A stretch of 64,000 nucleotides of DNA from NCBI RefSeq assembly GCF_003113895.1, contig NZ_BDUD01000001.1, positions 3,391,772 through 3,455,771 on the forward strand. The letters run 5' to 3'. Shown piece after piece: positions 1 to 7,044 of the stretch. The stretch is from Nostoc commune NIES-4072. Lineage in GTDB: Bacteria > Cyanobacteriota > Cyanobacteriia > Cyanobacteriales > Nostocaceae. The notes under the pieces were generated by a model that saw nothing but the letters and a program-made list of their open reading frames with translations, did no database searches and was not told where the DNA came from. Made by a program: the position numbers and the translations under genes. Positions within the stretch are counted from its first letter, which is position 1. Every line of letters begins with the position of its first letter.

Positions 1-146
1 TGTGATGCTGTTCTTTGTGCATCTTGAATCTGAGATATTAGTGCATTAATTTGACTTTGCAATTGCTGACAGCAATCACATTGATGTCCGGCGCAATTAC
101 TAATATTTGATAGAGAAGAAATTAGGGATTGCCAGGCACTGGACAT
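1..146 (-). CDS. N-terminal part of a small unknown protein, cut by the window edge
   Basis: Reading leftwards from an ATG at 146-144, the frame is open to the window edge, giving at least 48 residues. The visible part has a Cys cluster (pattern C-x3-H-x-C-x-C-C) followed by a Gln-rich stretch (QLQSQINALISQIQDAQ) with coiled-coil spacing. The start directly abuts the stop codon of the 147-668 gene, so it should be the third gene of the leftward operon that begins at 979. No family is recognised. Small size and tight spacing fit plasmid or phage accessory genes, but this is inference. Confidence 0.55.
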   Translation of the reverse strand, partial: MSSAWQSLISSLSNISNCAGHQCDCCQQLQSQINALISQIQDAQRTAS

Positions 147-668
147 TTAGCAAACCTCACTACCAATTTTGGAAATGAGCGCTTCAATTGAGGCAAATTC
201 GCCTTGGTCAATGCAAACTTTACCATCTGGACAAAATGTGGTTGGATCTACGCATTGCTTGCCACTGGCGCAAGCGCCACCATTAGAACATACAGCTTGG
301 CAATCAGCTAATGAGTTGTAAATTCCTGGTGTGTTGTATTGAGTTTTAGTGATGCATTGTCCGTTGATACAGTCGTATTGCTGTTGCGGGGTTCCGCCAG
401 ATTGACAGTTTGGATCGTCTTTGACAAACCGTTTGTTAACCATCTGCGGGTAGTGGATGGCATTACCACACCAACCTACATACATTGATCTTCCATCAAA
501 TGTAGAGATTAAATCCCACCTATTATTTGCTTTTAATTCATAAGTTGGATCATCATTTTCGTACCCCTGAACCGGATAATTAGTATTAGAATCATCCTGC
601 CGATGACTGTTTTGATTAATGAGTATATCGGTAATGAACCAAGTACCAGGACAAGAGGGGTTAGTCAT
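147..668 (-). CDS. Cys-rich protein of unknown function, phage-like operon
   Basis: A 173-residue protein with no signal peptide or membrane segment. The C-terminal half is rich in cysteine: a CINGQC unit, then LADCQAVC, and further pairs near the end (KQC, FCPDGKVC, EVC). Such spaced Cys motifs with intervening Gly and Asn resemble small disulfide-rich modules seen in cyanophage and environmental viral proteins; that link is my recollection and not proof. The start overlaps the stop of the upstream gene as ATGA (665-668), a sign of translational coupling. Function unknown; structural or adhesion protein of a prophage-like element is possible. Confidence 0.6.
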   Translation of the reverse strand: MTNPSCPGTWFITDILINQNSHRQDDSNTNYPVQGYENDDPTYELKANNRWDLISTFDGRSMYVGWCGNAIHYPQMVNKRFVKDDPNCQSGGTPQQQYDCINGQCITKTQYNTPGIYNSLADCQAVCSNGGACASGKQCVDPTTFCPDGKVCIDQGEFASIEALISKIGSEVC

Positions 669-979
669 ACTGCGTTAGGGTCAAAACTTGGTGCAGCATA
701 AGAACCATAAAATCTTTCTGTAAATTGAAACTGAGTTTTTGGCGCACCATTGCGAGTTACCGGAGAAGAAATTGTAATATCACTTGTTGCTAAAACGGAA
801 GCGTCAGTGTTTGCATTTAACCAAGTGTGAGCAGTTTGAATAATTGCTGCGTATAATTCCAGCGCTGTAGGGTTAGCGCTTGTTAGAGCAGGTAGAGAAC
901 TCAGTGGAATTTCTAATACTTTTGGTGTTCCTGAAAAGGTGGAGTTTGCGCCAAATAAATCGGTGATTCCAGGTTGCAT
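665..979 (-). CDS. unknown 104-residue protein, first gene of the leftward operon
   Basis: A 104-residue soluble protein with the sequence character of a small alpha/beta domain; no motif recognised. It starts at an ATG at 979-977 and ends in a TGA overlapping the next start (ATGA). It leads a three-gene leftward operon (979 to the window edge) that is divergent from the recombinase at 1197. The N-terminus (MQPGITDLFG) and the absence of membrane segments suggest a cytoplasmic or virion-type protein. Context supports an accessory element; nothing more can be said. Confidence 0.55.
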   Translation of the reverse strand: MQPGITDLFGANSTFSGTPKVLEIPLSSLPALTSANPTALELYAAIIQTAHTWLNANTDASVLATSDITISSPVTRNGAPKTQFQFTERFYGSYAAPSFDPNAV

Positions 980-1137
980 ACAATCTTATTTTTGTAAACG
1001 AATAAATCCGTTGTAGGCGTTAGCTAAATTTATGTAAATATTCCAGTTTTATGTAAAACCGGAAGTTTCACGGACGACGTTTAACCATTGCTGTGATTAC
1101 GATTGATGCAACTTTAGGTAATACATGAAAAATAAAA

Positions 1138-1176
1138 ACTTCCAGATTAACACCTCATAAGGGTTAATCCAGAAGT
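1138..1176. other. stem-loop in the divergent intergenic region
   Basis: The arms ACTTC and GATTAAC pair with GTTAATC and GAAGT around the loop, forming an imperfect stem of about 13 pairs. It lies 20 bases before the recombinase start (1197) in the 217-base gap between the divergent operons. It may be an operator or recombination site. There is no T-run after it, so a terminator is less likely. Confidence 0.4.
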
Positions 1177-1196
1177 CGGATCATCAAAATAATTTT

Positions 1197-1801
1197 ATGA
1201 AAAACAACCGCAACGGACAAGCATCTGTTTTTACGCTCGCTGAATATTCTAAAGTCCGCAGCAAGATTCAAAGCCAAAAGTACAAATTACTTTTAGACCT
1301 GGCTTGGTTTACTGGTGAAAGGTGGGGGGCGCTGATCCAAATGAAAATTACGGATCTTTACGATACTGAAGGCAACCCACTCAAAGTAATCACTTTTCGG
1401 GCCCGGACTCGCAAGGCTGTAGGAAAAAGAAAACCCAAAAAACTAGGCAAGTGCCAGTCCACCCAACTCTTCATGAAGTCTTGAAAGCATATACCCCAGA
1501 CCCAGCAGATTCAGAGTGGCTTTTTCCTTCCAAAAGGGACTACACCGAGAACGAAGTTGTCAAACACATCTCACTCAGATATGCGGATATGGTGTTTCGT
1601 GAAGCTGTGCGGAAGGCTGGTCTGGAGAGTCGAGGTTTTAGTACGCATTCTACCCGCCGGAGCTTTACTACTCATCTTGCCAGAAACGGTGTCTCGTTGC
1701 GGATTATCCAAAAGCTCTTGGGCTACGCGGATTTAAAAATGCTGTCTGTGTACATCGATGTGAATGATTCTGAGCTTGAAGGCGCGATCGCAACTCTATG
1801 A
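1197..1801 (+). pseudogene. tyrosine recombinase (phage integrase family), single-base frameshift
   Basis: Two overlapping frames together make one catalytic domain. The first (1197-1484) has the Arg-containing helix (TGERWGAL). The second (from about 1443 to 1801) has HSTRRSFTTHL (H-x-x-R box), LLGYADLKML and the nucleophile region SVYIDV, with Tyr in place. The break is at a run of six A (1437-1442): adding one A gives KPKKTRQVPVHP, exactly the beta-strand and Lys hairpin expected. The usual second His is a Tyr here (LLGY). No core-binding N-terminal domain precedes it, so it is a short-form enzyme of about 200 residues. It could be a pseudogene, a sequencing error in the homopolymer, or a product of slippage. 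Confidence 0.8.
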
Positions 1802-1950
1802 ACGCCAAACTCCTCCAATTGCAAATTGAAATTTTCTTCGAGCGCTTGCAGAAAGGGGAATACGACCATCCCTTATATTTAGCTATGGCACTGGAGAATT
1901 TAGCTTCTCAGGCATGGGATGAGGTAGACCGGGTTTACCCAGAATTGTGA
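1798..1950 (+). CDS. 50-residue protein coupled to the recombinase
   Basis: The ATG overlaps the recombinase stop (ATGA at 1798-1801), and the frame runs 50 codons to a TGA at 1948-1950. The product starts MNAKLLQLQIEIFFERLQKG and is predicted to be helical and acidic at the end. Translational coupling to the recombinase suggests an accessory factor, for example an excisionase-like or regulatory peptide, but no family is recognised. Confidence 0.55.
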   Translation: MNAKLLQLQIEIFFERLQKGEYDHPLYLAMALENLASQAWDEVDRVYPEL

Positions 1951-2076
1951 CAAACCGCAGTCGCGGCGGATAAACTCGAAGCGATACATCTTACTAACAG
2001 GTGCGAAACTGCGATCGCACTTCTCCCTAGAAAGTGCGATGCCTGCGGCGGGCTGCGCCTACGCATTTTTCATTGG

Positions 2077-2235
2077 TCATTGGTCATTGGGAATTGGGCA
2101 TGTTGCAGGACTGAAGCCCTTGCGGCATTTCTGACAAAACCACCTTTGCACTAGTCTCTTGTCAGACAATTTATAACTACCGTTTTTAAAAATTAGTGTC
2201 GTTTGGTCACATCTTGGGCATGGTGGACGGCTCAT
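2077..2235 (-). CDS. 52-residue zinc-ribbon protein
   Basis: An ATG at 2235-2233 opens a 52-codon frame with two CxxC knuckles, CPRC near residue 6 and CQKC near residue 35, separated by about 26 residues. This is the arrangement of the small zinc-ribbon domain found at the N-terminus of InsA-like and related transposase or phage proteins. The last residues (ATCPIPNDQ) come from a dispersed TCATTGG repeat at 2071-2091, so the original C-terminus may have been changed by that repeat. It overlaps the end of the upstream minus-strand frame by 29 bases. Confidence 0.55.
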   Translation of the reverse strand: MSRPPCPRCDQTTLIFKNGSYKLSDKRLVQRWFCQKCRKGFSPATCPIPNDQ

Positions 2236-2542
2236 GTTTCCAGCCTCGGATTAGGTTCTCAATTTCACATGGTAATTTACCATCCCAGATCCAAACTTCC
2301 ACATCTGCCTTTTTGCGCTTGGCGATGATACTGTCCACGCTACCCAGGTAAAGGCGGTTTTTCTTCCTGCCTACCATCCAGCAATAGCGGTAATACCAAT
2401 ATTTATTACCAGAGCGCTCGACCCAGTATTTCTCTATCCAGTGGGTATCGTGTTGGGGCGCAACTTTTTTAGTATCAGTTAAAACTTGCGCCCCAACACT
2501 TTTGTACTGAAAGTCTGACTCTGAAATTTGCGCCCCAACACA
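2207..2542 (-). pseudogene. small basic protein frame without a normal start codon
   Basis: A leftward frame is open from 2542 to a TGA at 2209-2207. Its last 75 codons look strongly protein-like (KYWVERSGNKYWYYRYCWM, then RKKNRLYLGS and an Ile/Lys-rich tail), like small plasmid or phage proteins with a Tyr/Trp-rich beta sheet. No ATG, GTG or TTG is found in frame before an internal Met at 2377. The upstream half is made of repeats of a 14-base unit that translates as VGAQ. The gene has probably lost its 5' end to those repeats, or begins at a rare codon. Confidence 0.45.
2450..2541. repeat. three copies of a 14-base GC-rich repeat
   Basis: The unit TTGCGCCCCAACAC occurs at 2486-2499 and 2528-2541 as direct repeats 42 bases apart, and as a perfect inverted copy at 2450-2463. 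The first and second copies could form a 14-pair hairpin. The cluster ends 4 bases before the start of the 2546 gene and faces the minus-strand frame, so it could be an operator or iteron-like site. Confidence 0.7.
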
Positions 2543-2545
2543 CTA

Positions 2546-2818
2546 ATGGCAAAGGCGGTACACTTGGGGGCTTGGTTTCTCTTGGGGTGTATCGCCTCTA
2601 GCTCTGTGGCTTGGCTAGGGGCGCTGCATCCAGCTTTATTTCGGGTGATGTGGGTTATCTACATTATGTCTGGTGTTGCCCTTGCCCTTGCCCTGCTTAC
2701 CGATGACGCGGTAAGACAGTTTCTTAAATTGTCTGAACCAGATTATTACGCCTTGTTAATTGCGATCTCCGTTTCGATTGTTCTGGGGGGGATGCTGTCA
2801 TGGCTTCTCGGTGGCTGA
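2546..2818 (+). CDS. small membrane protein with three predicted helices
   Basis: A 90-residue protein starting at the ATG at 2546; an in-frame TTG at 2528 lies inside the 14-base repeat and is unlikely as a start. Three hydrophobic segments cover about residues 6-28, 33-54 and 67-90, with short charged loops. The end overlaps the next gene by 19 bases, so the two are very likely co-translated. No family is recognised. Membrane pairs of this sort occur on plasmids next to conjugation or partition genes, but nothing here proves that. Confidence 0.65.
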   Translation: MAKAVHLGAWFLLGCIASSSVAWLGALHPALFRVMWVIYIMSGVALALALLTDDAVRQFLKLSEPDYYALLIAISVSIVLGGMLSWLLGG

Positions 2819-3315
2819 AAACCAACTGTTTGTTAGCTAGTGCAACAGCTTTTTGGCTGACTGCACTTTCTCCAGTTCCCGCGATCGCAAAGGGAATTAG
2901 CTACAGTCTGGCGCTGGTGGCATCGGTGCAACTAGTTGGTGAATCGCGCCGCCTGATTGTGCAAGATGCCCGACGCGCAGCACTTGCAGCTATGAACCAA
3001 GAGCTAGAACAAACAGAAATCGCACTCCACAGCAAGAGCAAGCGCTTTATGAAATTTACGGCGCTGCACCGACTTACCCTAAGGAAGTTAGAGAGGCACT
3101 TATATAAGGAGCCAAGCGCAGAGCAGACAGGTGAAACTTCCACTTCCACTTCCGTAGATAAAGCCTTTTATTTAGCGATTAAAGGTCTGTTGGAAGTTAA
3201 AGGAGAGACTTATATGATTGAGCAAGTTTTAAAAATGGGTGGCCGTCGCTGGGAAGAGGGTAAGCGGCGATTGCAGCAGATATTGCAGCAAGGCAGGCAG
3301 GAAGAGTGGGACTGA
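2800..3315 (+). CDS. membrane-anchored helical protein, unknown
   Basis: A 171-residue protein. Residues about 9-48 hold one or two hydrophobic segments (LLASATAFWLTALSPVPAIA and onward), followed by a long charged, probably coiled-coil region. The C-terminal 45 residues (FYLAIKGLLEVKGETYMIEQVL) look like a small winged-helix or helix-turn-helix fold. The gene overlaps the three-helix membrane protein by 19 bases, suggesting a two-protein membrane complex. Function unknown. Confidence 0.6.
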   Translation: MASRWLKTNCLLASATAFWLTALSPVPAIAKGISYSLALVASVQLVGESRRLIVQDARRAALAAMNQELEQTEIALHSKSKRFMKFTALHRLTLRKLERHLYKEPSAEQTGETSTSTSVDKAFYLAIKGLLEVKGETYMIEQVLKMGGRRWEEGKRRLQQILQQGRQEEWD

Positions 3316-3398
3316 AATTTAATTGCGATCGTGCTAGCAAATGAAGCGCGATCGCAGATGAAAAATCGATTCCAACAAGTAAAAAATAACACACAATT

Positions 3399-3728
3399 AT
3401 GGCAATCAAAAACATTACTTATCAACGGGTACTAAACCTGGGAAATTACGAATCCAAGCGCCTAGAACTGTCTGAGGAAGTTTTCGAGGGGGATGACGCG
3501 GAAGAGTCAATCTCTCGCGTTATGGAGATGGTAGAGCGAAAAATTAGAGAAGATACTTCCACCAAAATTGAGGATGGAATCAGACAACTAAGAGTTGAAT
3601 TGCGTGAACTCAAAAAGGAATATGAAACTGTTAAGTCATCATTAGAAACTCTGACAACTACGGAGGAGCCTAACCCGGATGATATCCCTTTTAACAATCA
3701 ACCGGAGAATGTAACCGAGGATTTTTAA
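3399..3728 (+). CDS. conserved plasmid/phage-type protein of unknown function
   Basis: A 109-residue acidic protein. The N-terminus (ITYQRVLNLGNYESKRLEL) is a pattern I associate with small proteins encoded on cyanobacterial plasmids and prophages, often near single-strand DNA or recombination functions; the function is not established. Residues about 45-90 form a coiled coil, and the tail is Pro/Asn/Glu-rich and probably disordered. It lies 5 bases before the 3734 gene, so they share an operon. Confidence 0.6.
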   Translation: MAIKNITYQRVLNLGNYESKRLELSEEVFEGDDAEESISRVMEMVERKIREDTSTKIEDGIRQLRVELRELKKEYETVKSSLETLTTTEEPNPDDIPFNNQPENVTEDF

Positions 3729-3733
3729 GAAGT

Positions 3734-4411
3734 ATGACCAAACATGACACTTGGGTAAAACTCAAACCCGGCAATCCTTACGAGCCAATTTTAGACTTGT
3801 TCCCAGATGGCATGATACCCATGCGCGATCCATTTGCGCTGGAACGGGTGAACACGTCGGAGGGATTTATTGCTCTGTGGATTATCGACATGGAGCGCTT
3901 GAGCAGTTTCCAAGCCCAAGCCTTAGCCCAAATTATTGCCATCCACCACAACACCGATCCGCTTGAAGTAGCGCAAGAGGCAACTGCAAAAGGTGGCTTT
4001 GCTATGAATGCCAAATGGGTTGAATCTATGAAGTGTTGGGCGGAAGGGTTCGCCCGCACAAAGGAACTAAACGATTTTCTAGAAACTGTGCCAGATCCAG
4101 AAACGCCGGCAGGCGCTCAAGCTTTTACTGAATTTTGCAACAGTCAGCATGAGCGCTGGATTGAAGGGGATGAAGTGCCACCACCGATCAACTCAATTGA
4201 GGATATCGACCCCAGACTTAGGACACCGGAACTAGAGCAAGCTTTCAAGATGGTGAAAATTGAGCGTGTGATCGCTACTGGTAACTACTCAGTAATGGAC
4301 GTTTTAACTGGTCGAGCAATGGTTGATGTTCTTAACCAAACTGACCCAGAAAACACATATTCATTAGTTGGATATGATGACGAATTTGATGAGGATGAAA
4401 TTTATGAGTGA
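3734..4411 (+). CDS. unknown 225-residue acidic protein
   Basis: A soluble, acidic protein without recognisable motif. The first 130 residues seem mostly helical; the C-terminus ends in a strongly acidic tail (YDDEFDEDEIYE). It starts 5 bases after the preceding gene and its final codons overlap the start of the next gene (4404), so 3399-4673 is one transcription and translation unit. Acidic tails and small size are common in phage and plasmid proteins. No function is assigned. Confidence 0.6.
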   Translation: MTKHDTWVKLKPGNPYEPILDLFPDGMIPMRDPFALERVNTSEGFIALWIIDMERLSSFQAQALAQIIAIHHNTDPLEVAQEATAKGGFAMNAKWVESMKCWAEGFARTKELNDFLETVPDPETPAGAQAFTEFCNSQHERWIEGDEVPPPINSIEDIDPRLRTPELEQAFKMVKIERVIATGNYSVMDVLTGRAMVDVLNQTDPENTYSLVGYDDEFDEDEIYE

Positions 4412-4673
4412 TGAAATTCTGAATAATCTTGCATCAAATCAATGTTGTCCAGAGTGCAGTGGTTCTGATGTTGTTGTTGGTGTAGATATTGGGCAAGATG
4501 AATCACAGCAAGTTTTATTGCAGTGTCAAGACTGCTTTTGGGAACACAGAACTACATTAAAAAATATCCAAGATGCTGGTTTTTGTCCATCAATTCCTGT
4601 TGAAAACCTTCAGATTCATAGAACTATTATTCAGTTTGATGGTCAAACAGTCCTTCTAGAATTTACAGATTAA
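4404..4673 (+). CDS. 89-residue zinc-ribbon protein
   Basis: The start chosen is the ATG at 4404, which overlaps the end of the preceding gene by 8 bases; a start further upstream (4368) would only read its acidic tail in another frame. Two knuckles, CPEC and CQDC, about 30 residues apart, define a single zinc ribbon of the transcription-factor or transposase-helper type. The C-terminal half is a short beta-rich domain. It is the last gene before the structured non-coding region that precedes the DEDD recombinase. Confidence 0.6.
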   Translation: MSDEILNNLASNQCCPECSGSDVVVGVDIGQDESQQVLLQCQDCFWEHRTTLKNIQDAGFCPSIPVENLQIHRTIIQFDGQTVLLEFTD

Positions 4674-4718
4674 ATCCGCCTGATGAATCACAAGCAATTG
4701 CGATCGCGCTACGGCGTG

Positions 4719-4920
4719 GGCTACCTGACACAGTAGCCGAAACGGTGGTATTATCCACCGTCGCGGACTGGAGTCCAACCCAGACGTACAGCACTGTTAT
4801 CACAGCAGCTTAGGGCTTTTAACGCGAATCAAGCTGTATTTGGCTTTCATACATTCATAAGCTCGGCTGCTGTGATTGTGCTGTTTCCTTCCCTGTGTCA
4901 CCAGAAGTTACCGCTTCTGG
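4719..4920 (+). ncRNA. candidate structured RNA upstream of the IS110-family recombinase (bridge RNA candidate)
   Basis: The 340-base gap 4674-5013 holds a dense series of perfect stems: GGCTAC/GTAGCC (4719-4738), ACGGTGG/CCACCGT (4742-4761), GGAC/GTCC (4765-4776), a two-part long stem ACAGCAC/GTGCTGT (4788-4794 with 4878-4884) plus CACAGCAGC/GCTGCTGTG (4801-4809 with 4866-4874), enclosing a 56-base loop, and CCAGAAG/CTTCTGG (4901-4920) followed by TTTT. A 5' hairpin, a long stem with an internal loop and a large loop is the general plan of bridge RNAs, which IS110-group elements encode just before the recombinase gene. The RNA ends and strand are inferred from the position and the T-run. Confidence 0.6.
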
Positions 4921-5013
4921 TTTTGCCTTGAGAGTGAACTAGGCTACTGGCCTTCGGGTGATTCGCAGGCATGGCATCAGGGACATAAGACAGAACCACC
5001 TATGGAGAACTGA

Positions 5014-6198
5014 ATGATTAGAATTTTGGGACTTGATGTTAGCAAGTCCTCAGTTTCAGCTTGTCTGCTTTTGGAGAAGCCCGAAGACCCACGTCAATTT
5101 TATTATGAATGTCCATTTTTGAAGTTGAGCGCTGATGCAAAAGGTATTCAAGATTTACTCGCGCTCAATGCGGACATTGCCTTGCTCGAACCAACTGGCA
5201 ATAATTACAGCAAACTTTGGGGTACTCACTTGGCACGAAGCGGGGTAGAAGTTCGGTTGGTTGGTCATAAAGAACTGAGAAATTATCGAGCCAATCACCT
5301 AGTACTACCAGATAAAGATGATGATGCCGATGCTCTGGCACTCGCCTGTTACTACTTCGATTACCACCCAGATCCACGCCGATTTATTCAAATTCGTGAT
5401 CATGTCATTGTCAAAATCCGCGAATTGGTACTGAGACTGGCTCACCTTAACCGTGTGCAATCTCCGATCATGAATCGTATTCGTCAGGATTTGGCCTGGC
5501 AATTTCCAGAAGTTGCACATACGAAGTCCCGGCGGGGTGAATCAGGTCTTGCGCCTTTACTGTGGGGCTGGCTTGCTGGTGAACGCAAAAGTACGCGCTA
5601 TGACCGTCTCTATTCCCAAAGCGTGGGACTGGGCATTACCGACACTGTTCGAGAACACGCAAAACGCATCTGTGACCTCCAGCGTGAGGAACACGTCATC
5701 GAGGGAGAGTTAAGAGAATTGCTTGCTGATGCTCGGTTTGACCATTACCGCACAGTTTTTAAACGGTTTGGATTTGGCGATCGCTTAACTGCGATCGTTC
5801 TCTCCCAGATTTACCCCATTGAGGGATTCTTGCTAGATGGCAAGCCAGAGGTGAGGATACGCCAGGGGCGAAATTCTAAAAAGCCTACCAAACGCCACCT
5901 TTCACTGAGAAGATTTCAGAAAGCCCTCGGCGCTGCCCCCTCAATGGAAGCATCCGGCGATAGCCGCAAAGCTAAAGTAGTAGGCGGATCAGATTTGTGT
6001 CGTAAGTCTCTTTGGCAGTGGGTTTTTACTCGGATCGAGCCTCATCGTTCGCGCCTCAAAAATAATATTGGCAAAACATTGGGTGAACAGTTAGATACTG
6101 AAAAAGCGGCGGGTCGTCCGGTGAAGCTGGTTAGAAATCGCATTGCCGCCAAAGGAGCAAGGTTACTGTTTCGTGAATTGGTTAAAGGCTTGAAGTGA
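5014..6198 (+). CDS. IS110-family DEDD transposase/recombinase
   Basis: A 394-residue recombinase with both IS110-family domains. The N-terminal RuvC-like DEDD domain has Asp8 in LGLDVSK, Glu59 in LLEPTG and an Asp cluster at about residues 100-106 (DKDDDADAL). The C-terminal domain has the region LGAAPSMEASGDS, where the second catalytic Ser of the family lies. The length is normal. The ATG at 5014 follows a GGAG 9 bases upstream. These enzymes recombine DNA using a bridge RNA, and the structured region 4719-4920 is in the right place for one. It has no visible terminal inverted repeats, as expected for the family, and the next gene begins only 18 bases after its stop. Confidence 0.9.
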   Translation: MIRILGLDVSKSSVSACLLLEKPEDPRQFYYECPFLKLSADAKGIQDLLALNADIALLEPTGNNYSKLWGTHLARSGVEVRLVGHKELRNYRANHLVLPDKDDDADALALACYYFDYHPDPRRFIQIRDHVIVKIRELVLRLAHLNRVQSPIMNRIRQDLAWQFPEVAHTKSRRGESGLAPLLWGWLAGERKSTRYDRLYSQSVGLGITDTVREHAKRICDLQREEHVIEGELRELLADARFDHYRTVFKRFGFGDRLTAIVLSQIYPIEGFLLDGKPEVRIRQGRNSKKPTKRHLSLRRFQKALGAAPSMEASGDSRKAKVVGGSDLCRKSLWQWVFTRIEPHRSRLKNNIGKTLGEQLDTEKAAGRPVKLVRNRIAAKGARLLFRELVKGLK

Positions 6199-6216
6199 CA
6201 AAAAAGGAATTTTGCA

Positions 6217-6426
6217 ATGCCGCAGCAATGGTATGGTTGCCCCAAGTGTTCATCTTCTCAATATAAAAGGCGTGACTTTGATGAAATCGACGCAGTAAGA
6301 ATATTGTTCTACTGTGTATGTGGGCATATCTTCTCAAATCCTTTGTTGTTTTGGATTGATAAAGAACCGTTGCCAGAGTACGACCTTGATTATCAAGACC
6401 CGCGAGAATACCCCGATTGGGGTTAA
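6217..6426 (+). CDS. 69-residue zinc-ribbon protein
   Basis: The product begins MPQQWYGCPKCSSSQYKRR and has a second knuckle CVCGHIF, giving one zinc ribbon, followed by an acidic tail rich in Tyr, Asp and Pro. It starts 18 bases after the recombinase stop with an AAGGAA Shine-Dalgarno-like stretch. Its position suggests co-transcription with the recombinase. Zinc ribbons beside transposases sometimes act as DNA-binding helpers, but the function here is unknown. Confidence 0.55.
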   Translation: MPQQWYGCPKCSSSQYKRRDFDEIDAVRILFYCVCGHIFSNPLLFWIDKEPLPEYDLDYQDPREYPDWG

Positions 6427-6452
6427 ATGAGACGAAATGGAGATTTTGACTA

Positions 6453-6635
6453 ATGGATCAAAGTACTAGCAACGCAGCAAAACACCGATTCTGCTGCATT
6501 TGTGGAAGGTATTGCAAAGAGGATGAGCAGTACTTTCCTGAGTCTGTACACTGCCTTTGGTGCTACACCCTGCAAGATTTCATCAAGCAGAAGCGATTTT
6601 TCATAATTCCCCACACCGCTAAATCACTAGAGTGA
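6453..6635 (+). CDS. 60-residue Cys-rich zinc-binding protein
   Basis: A small protein with CCICGRYC and HCLWC motifs, probably binding one zinc ion, followed by a basic and aromatic tail. The ATG at 6453 is preceded by GGAG. Its TGA stop is immediately followed by the ATG of the 6636 frame, in the same reading frame. No family is recognised; it belongs with the other small zinc-ribbon genes of this island. Confidence 0.5.
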   Translation: MDQSTSNAAKHRFCCICGRYCKEDEQYFPESVHCLWCYTLQDFIKQKRFFIIPHTAKSLE

Positions 6636-6752
6636 ATGTATCTTCCGGTTTACCTAGTTACCTTAGATGAGCGAACAAATAACATCGTAGTAATAGCAGG
6701 TGAAGAGACAGTTGTAGTAATTAATGCAGAAGCAGAGGTTGATTATGAATAA
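6636..6752 (+). CDS. 38-residue protein resembling the DUF6888 family
   Basis: A 38-codon frame (YLPVYLVTLDERTNNIVVIAG) matches the central pattern I recall for cyanobacterial DUF6888 proteins (PIYLVRFDERTGN...AGEE). It lacks the usual N-terminal helix; the codon before its ATG is the stop of the 6453 gene in the same frame. It overlaps the start of the DUF6887-like gene (6745) by 8 bases; the two families are usually neighbours. The function of the pair is unknown. Confidence 0.5.
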   Translation: MYLPVYLVTLDERTNNIVVIAGEETVVVINAEAEVDYE

Positions 6753-6933
6753 GCCTAACTTTAGAGAAATGACACGCAAGCAATTGCGAGATTATATTTT
6801 ACAAAATCGTGGCGATAGCGAAGCAATTCACGCCCTAGCATTACACGTTCAGTCTAATGGCAAACGTCTCAATTCAGTAGATGAACTACAACAAGTTATC
6901 CAAGAAAAACGTAACCAAGGCTTAGAGCCATAG
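6745..6933 (+). CDS. DUF6887-like small protein
   Basis: The start is taken at the ATG at 6745 (MNKPNFREMTRKQLRDYIL), since this N-terminus is the hallmark I recall for DUF6887 proteins. The product has 62 residues and is mostly helical. It overlaps the DUF6888-like frame by 8 bases, reproducing the common pairing of these two cyanobacterial families. A regulatory or toxin-antitoxin-like role has been suspected for such pairs by their size and pairing, but is not shown. Confidence 0.6.
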   Translation: MNKPNFREMTRKQLRDYILQNRGDSEAIHALALHVQSNGKRLNSVDELQQVIQEKRNQGLEP

Positions 6934-7044
6934 TTAAAAAACAAATCATCACTCTGTTAGAGAGCAATGCGATTTTGTTAGGTTGTAGCGAATAAAGCTG
7001 GGAAATAAATTGCTTAACCAACTTCCTCGACCTCTACAATTTTT

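Noticed and set aside
1431..1450. Programmed -1 frameshift in the recombinase
   Set aside because: The heptamer is C-AAA-AAA and not a canonical slippery site, and no downstream stem is evident; a simple indel is the better reading, though slippage is not excluded.
5014..6198. Possible simple insertion sequence with terminal inverted repeats
   Set aside because: No inverted repeats flank the gene and accessory genes start within 18 bases of its end; IS110 elements lack such repeats, so the ends could not be placed.
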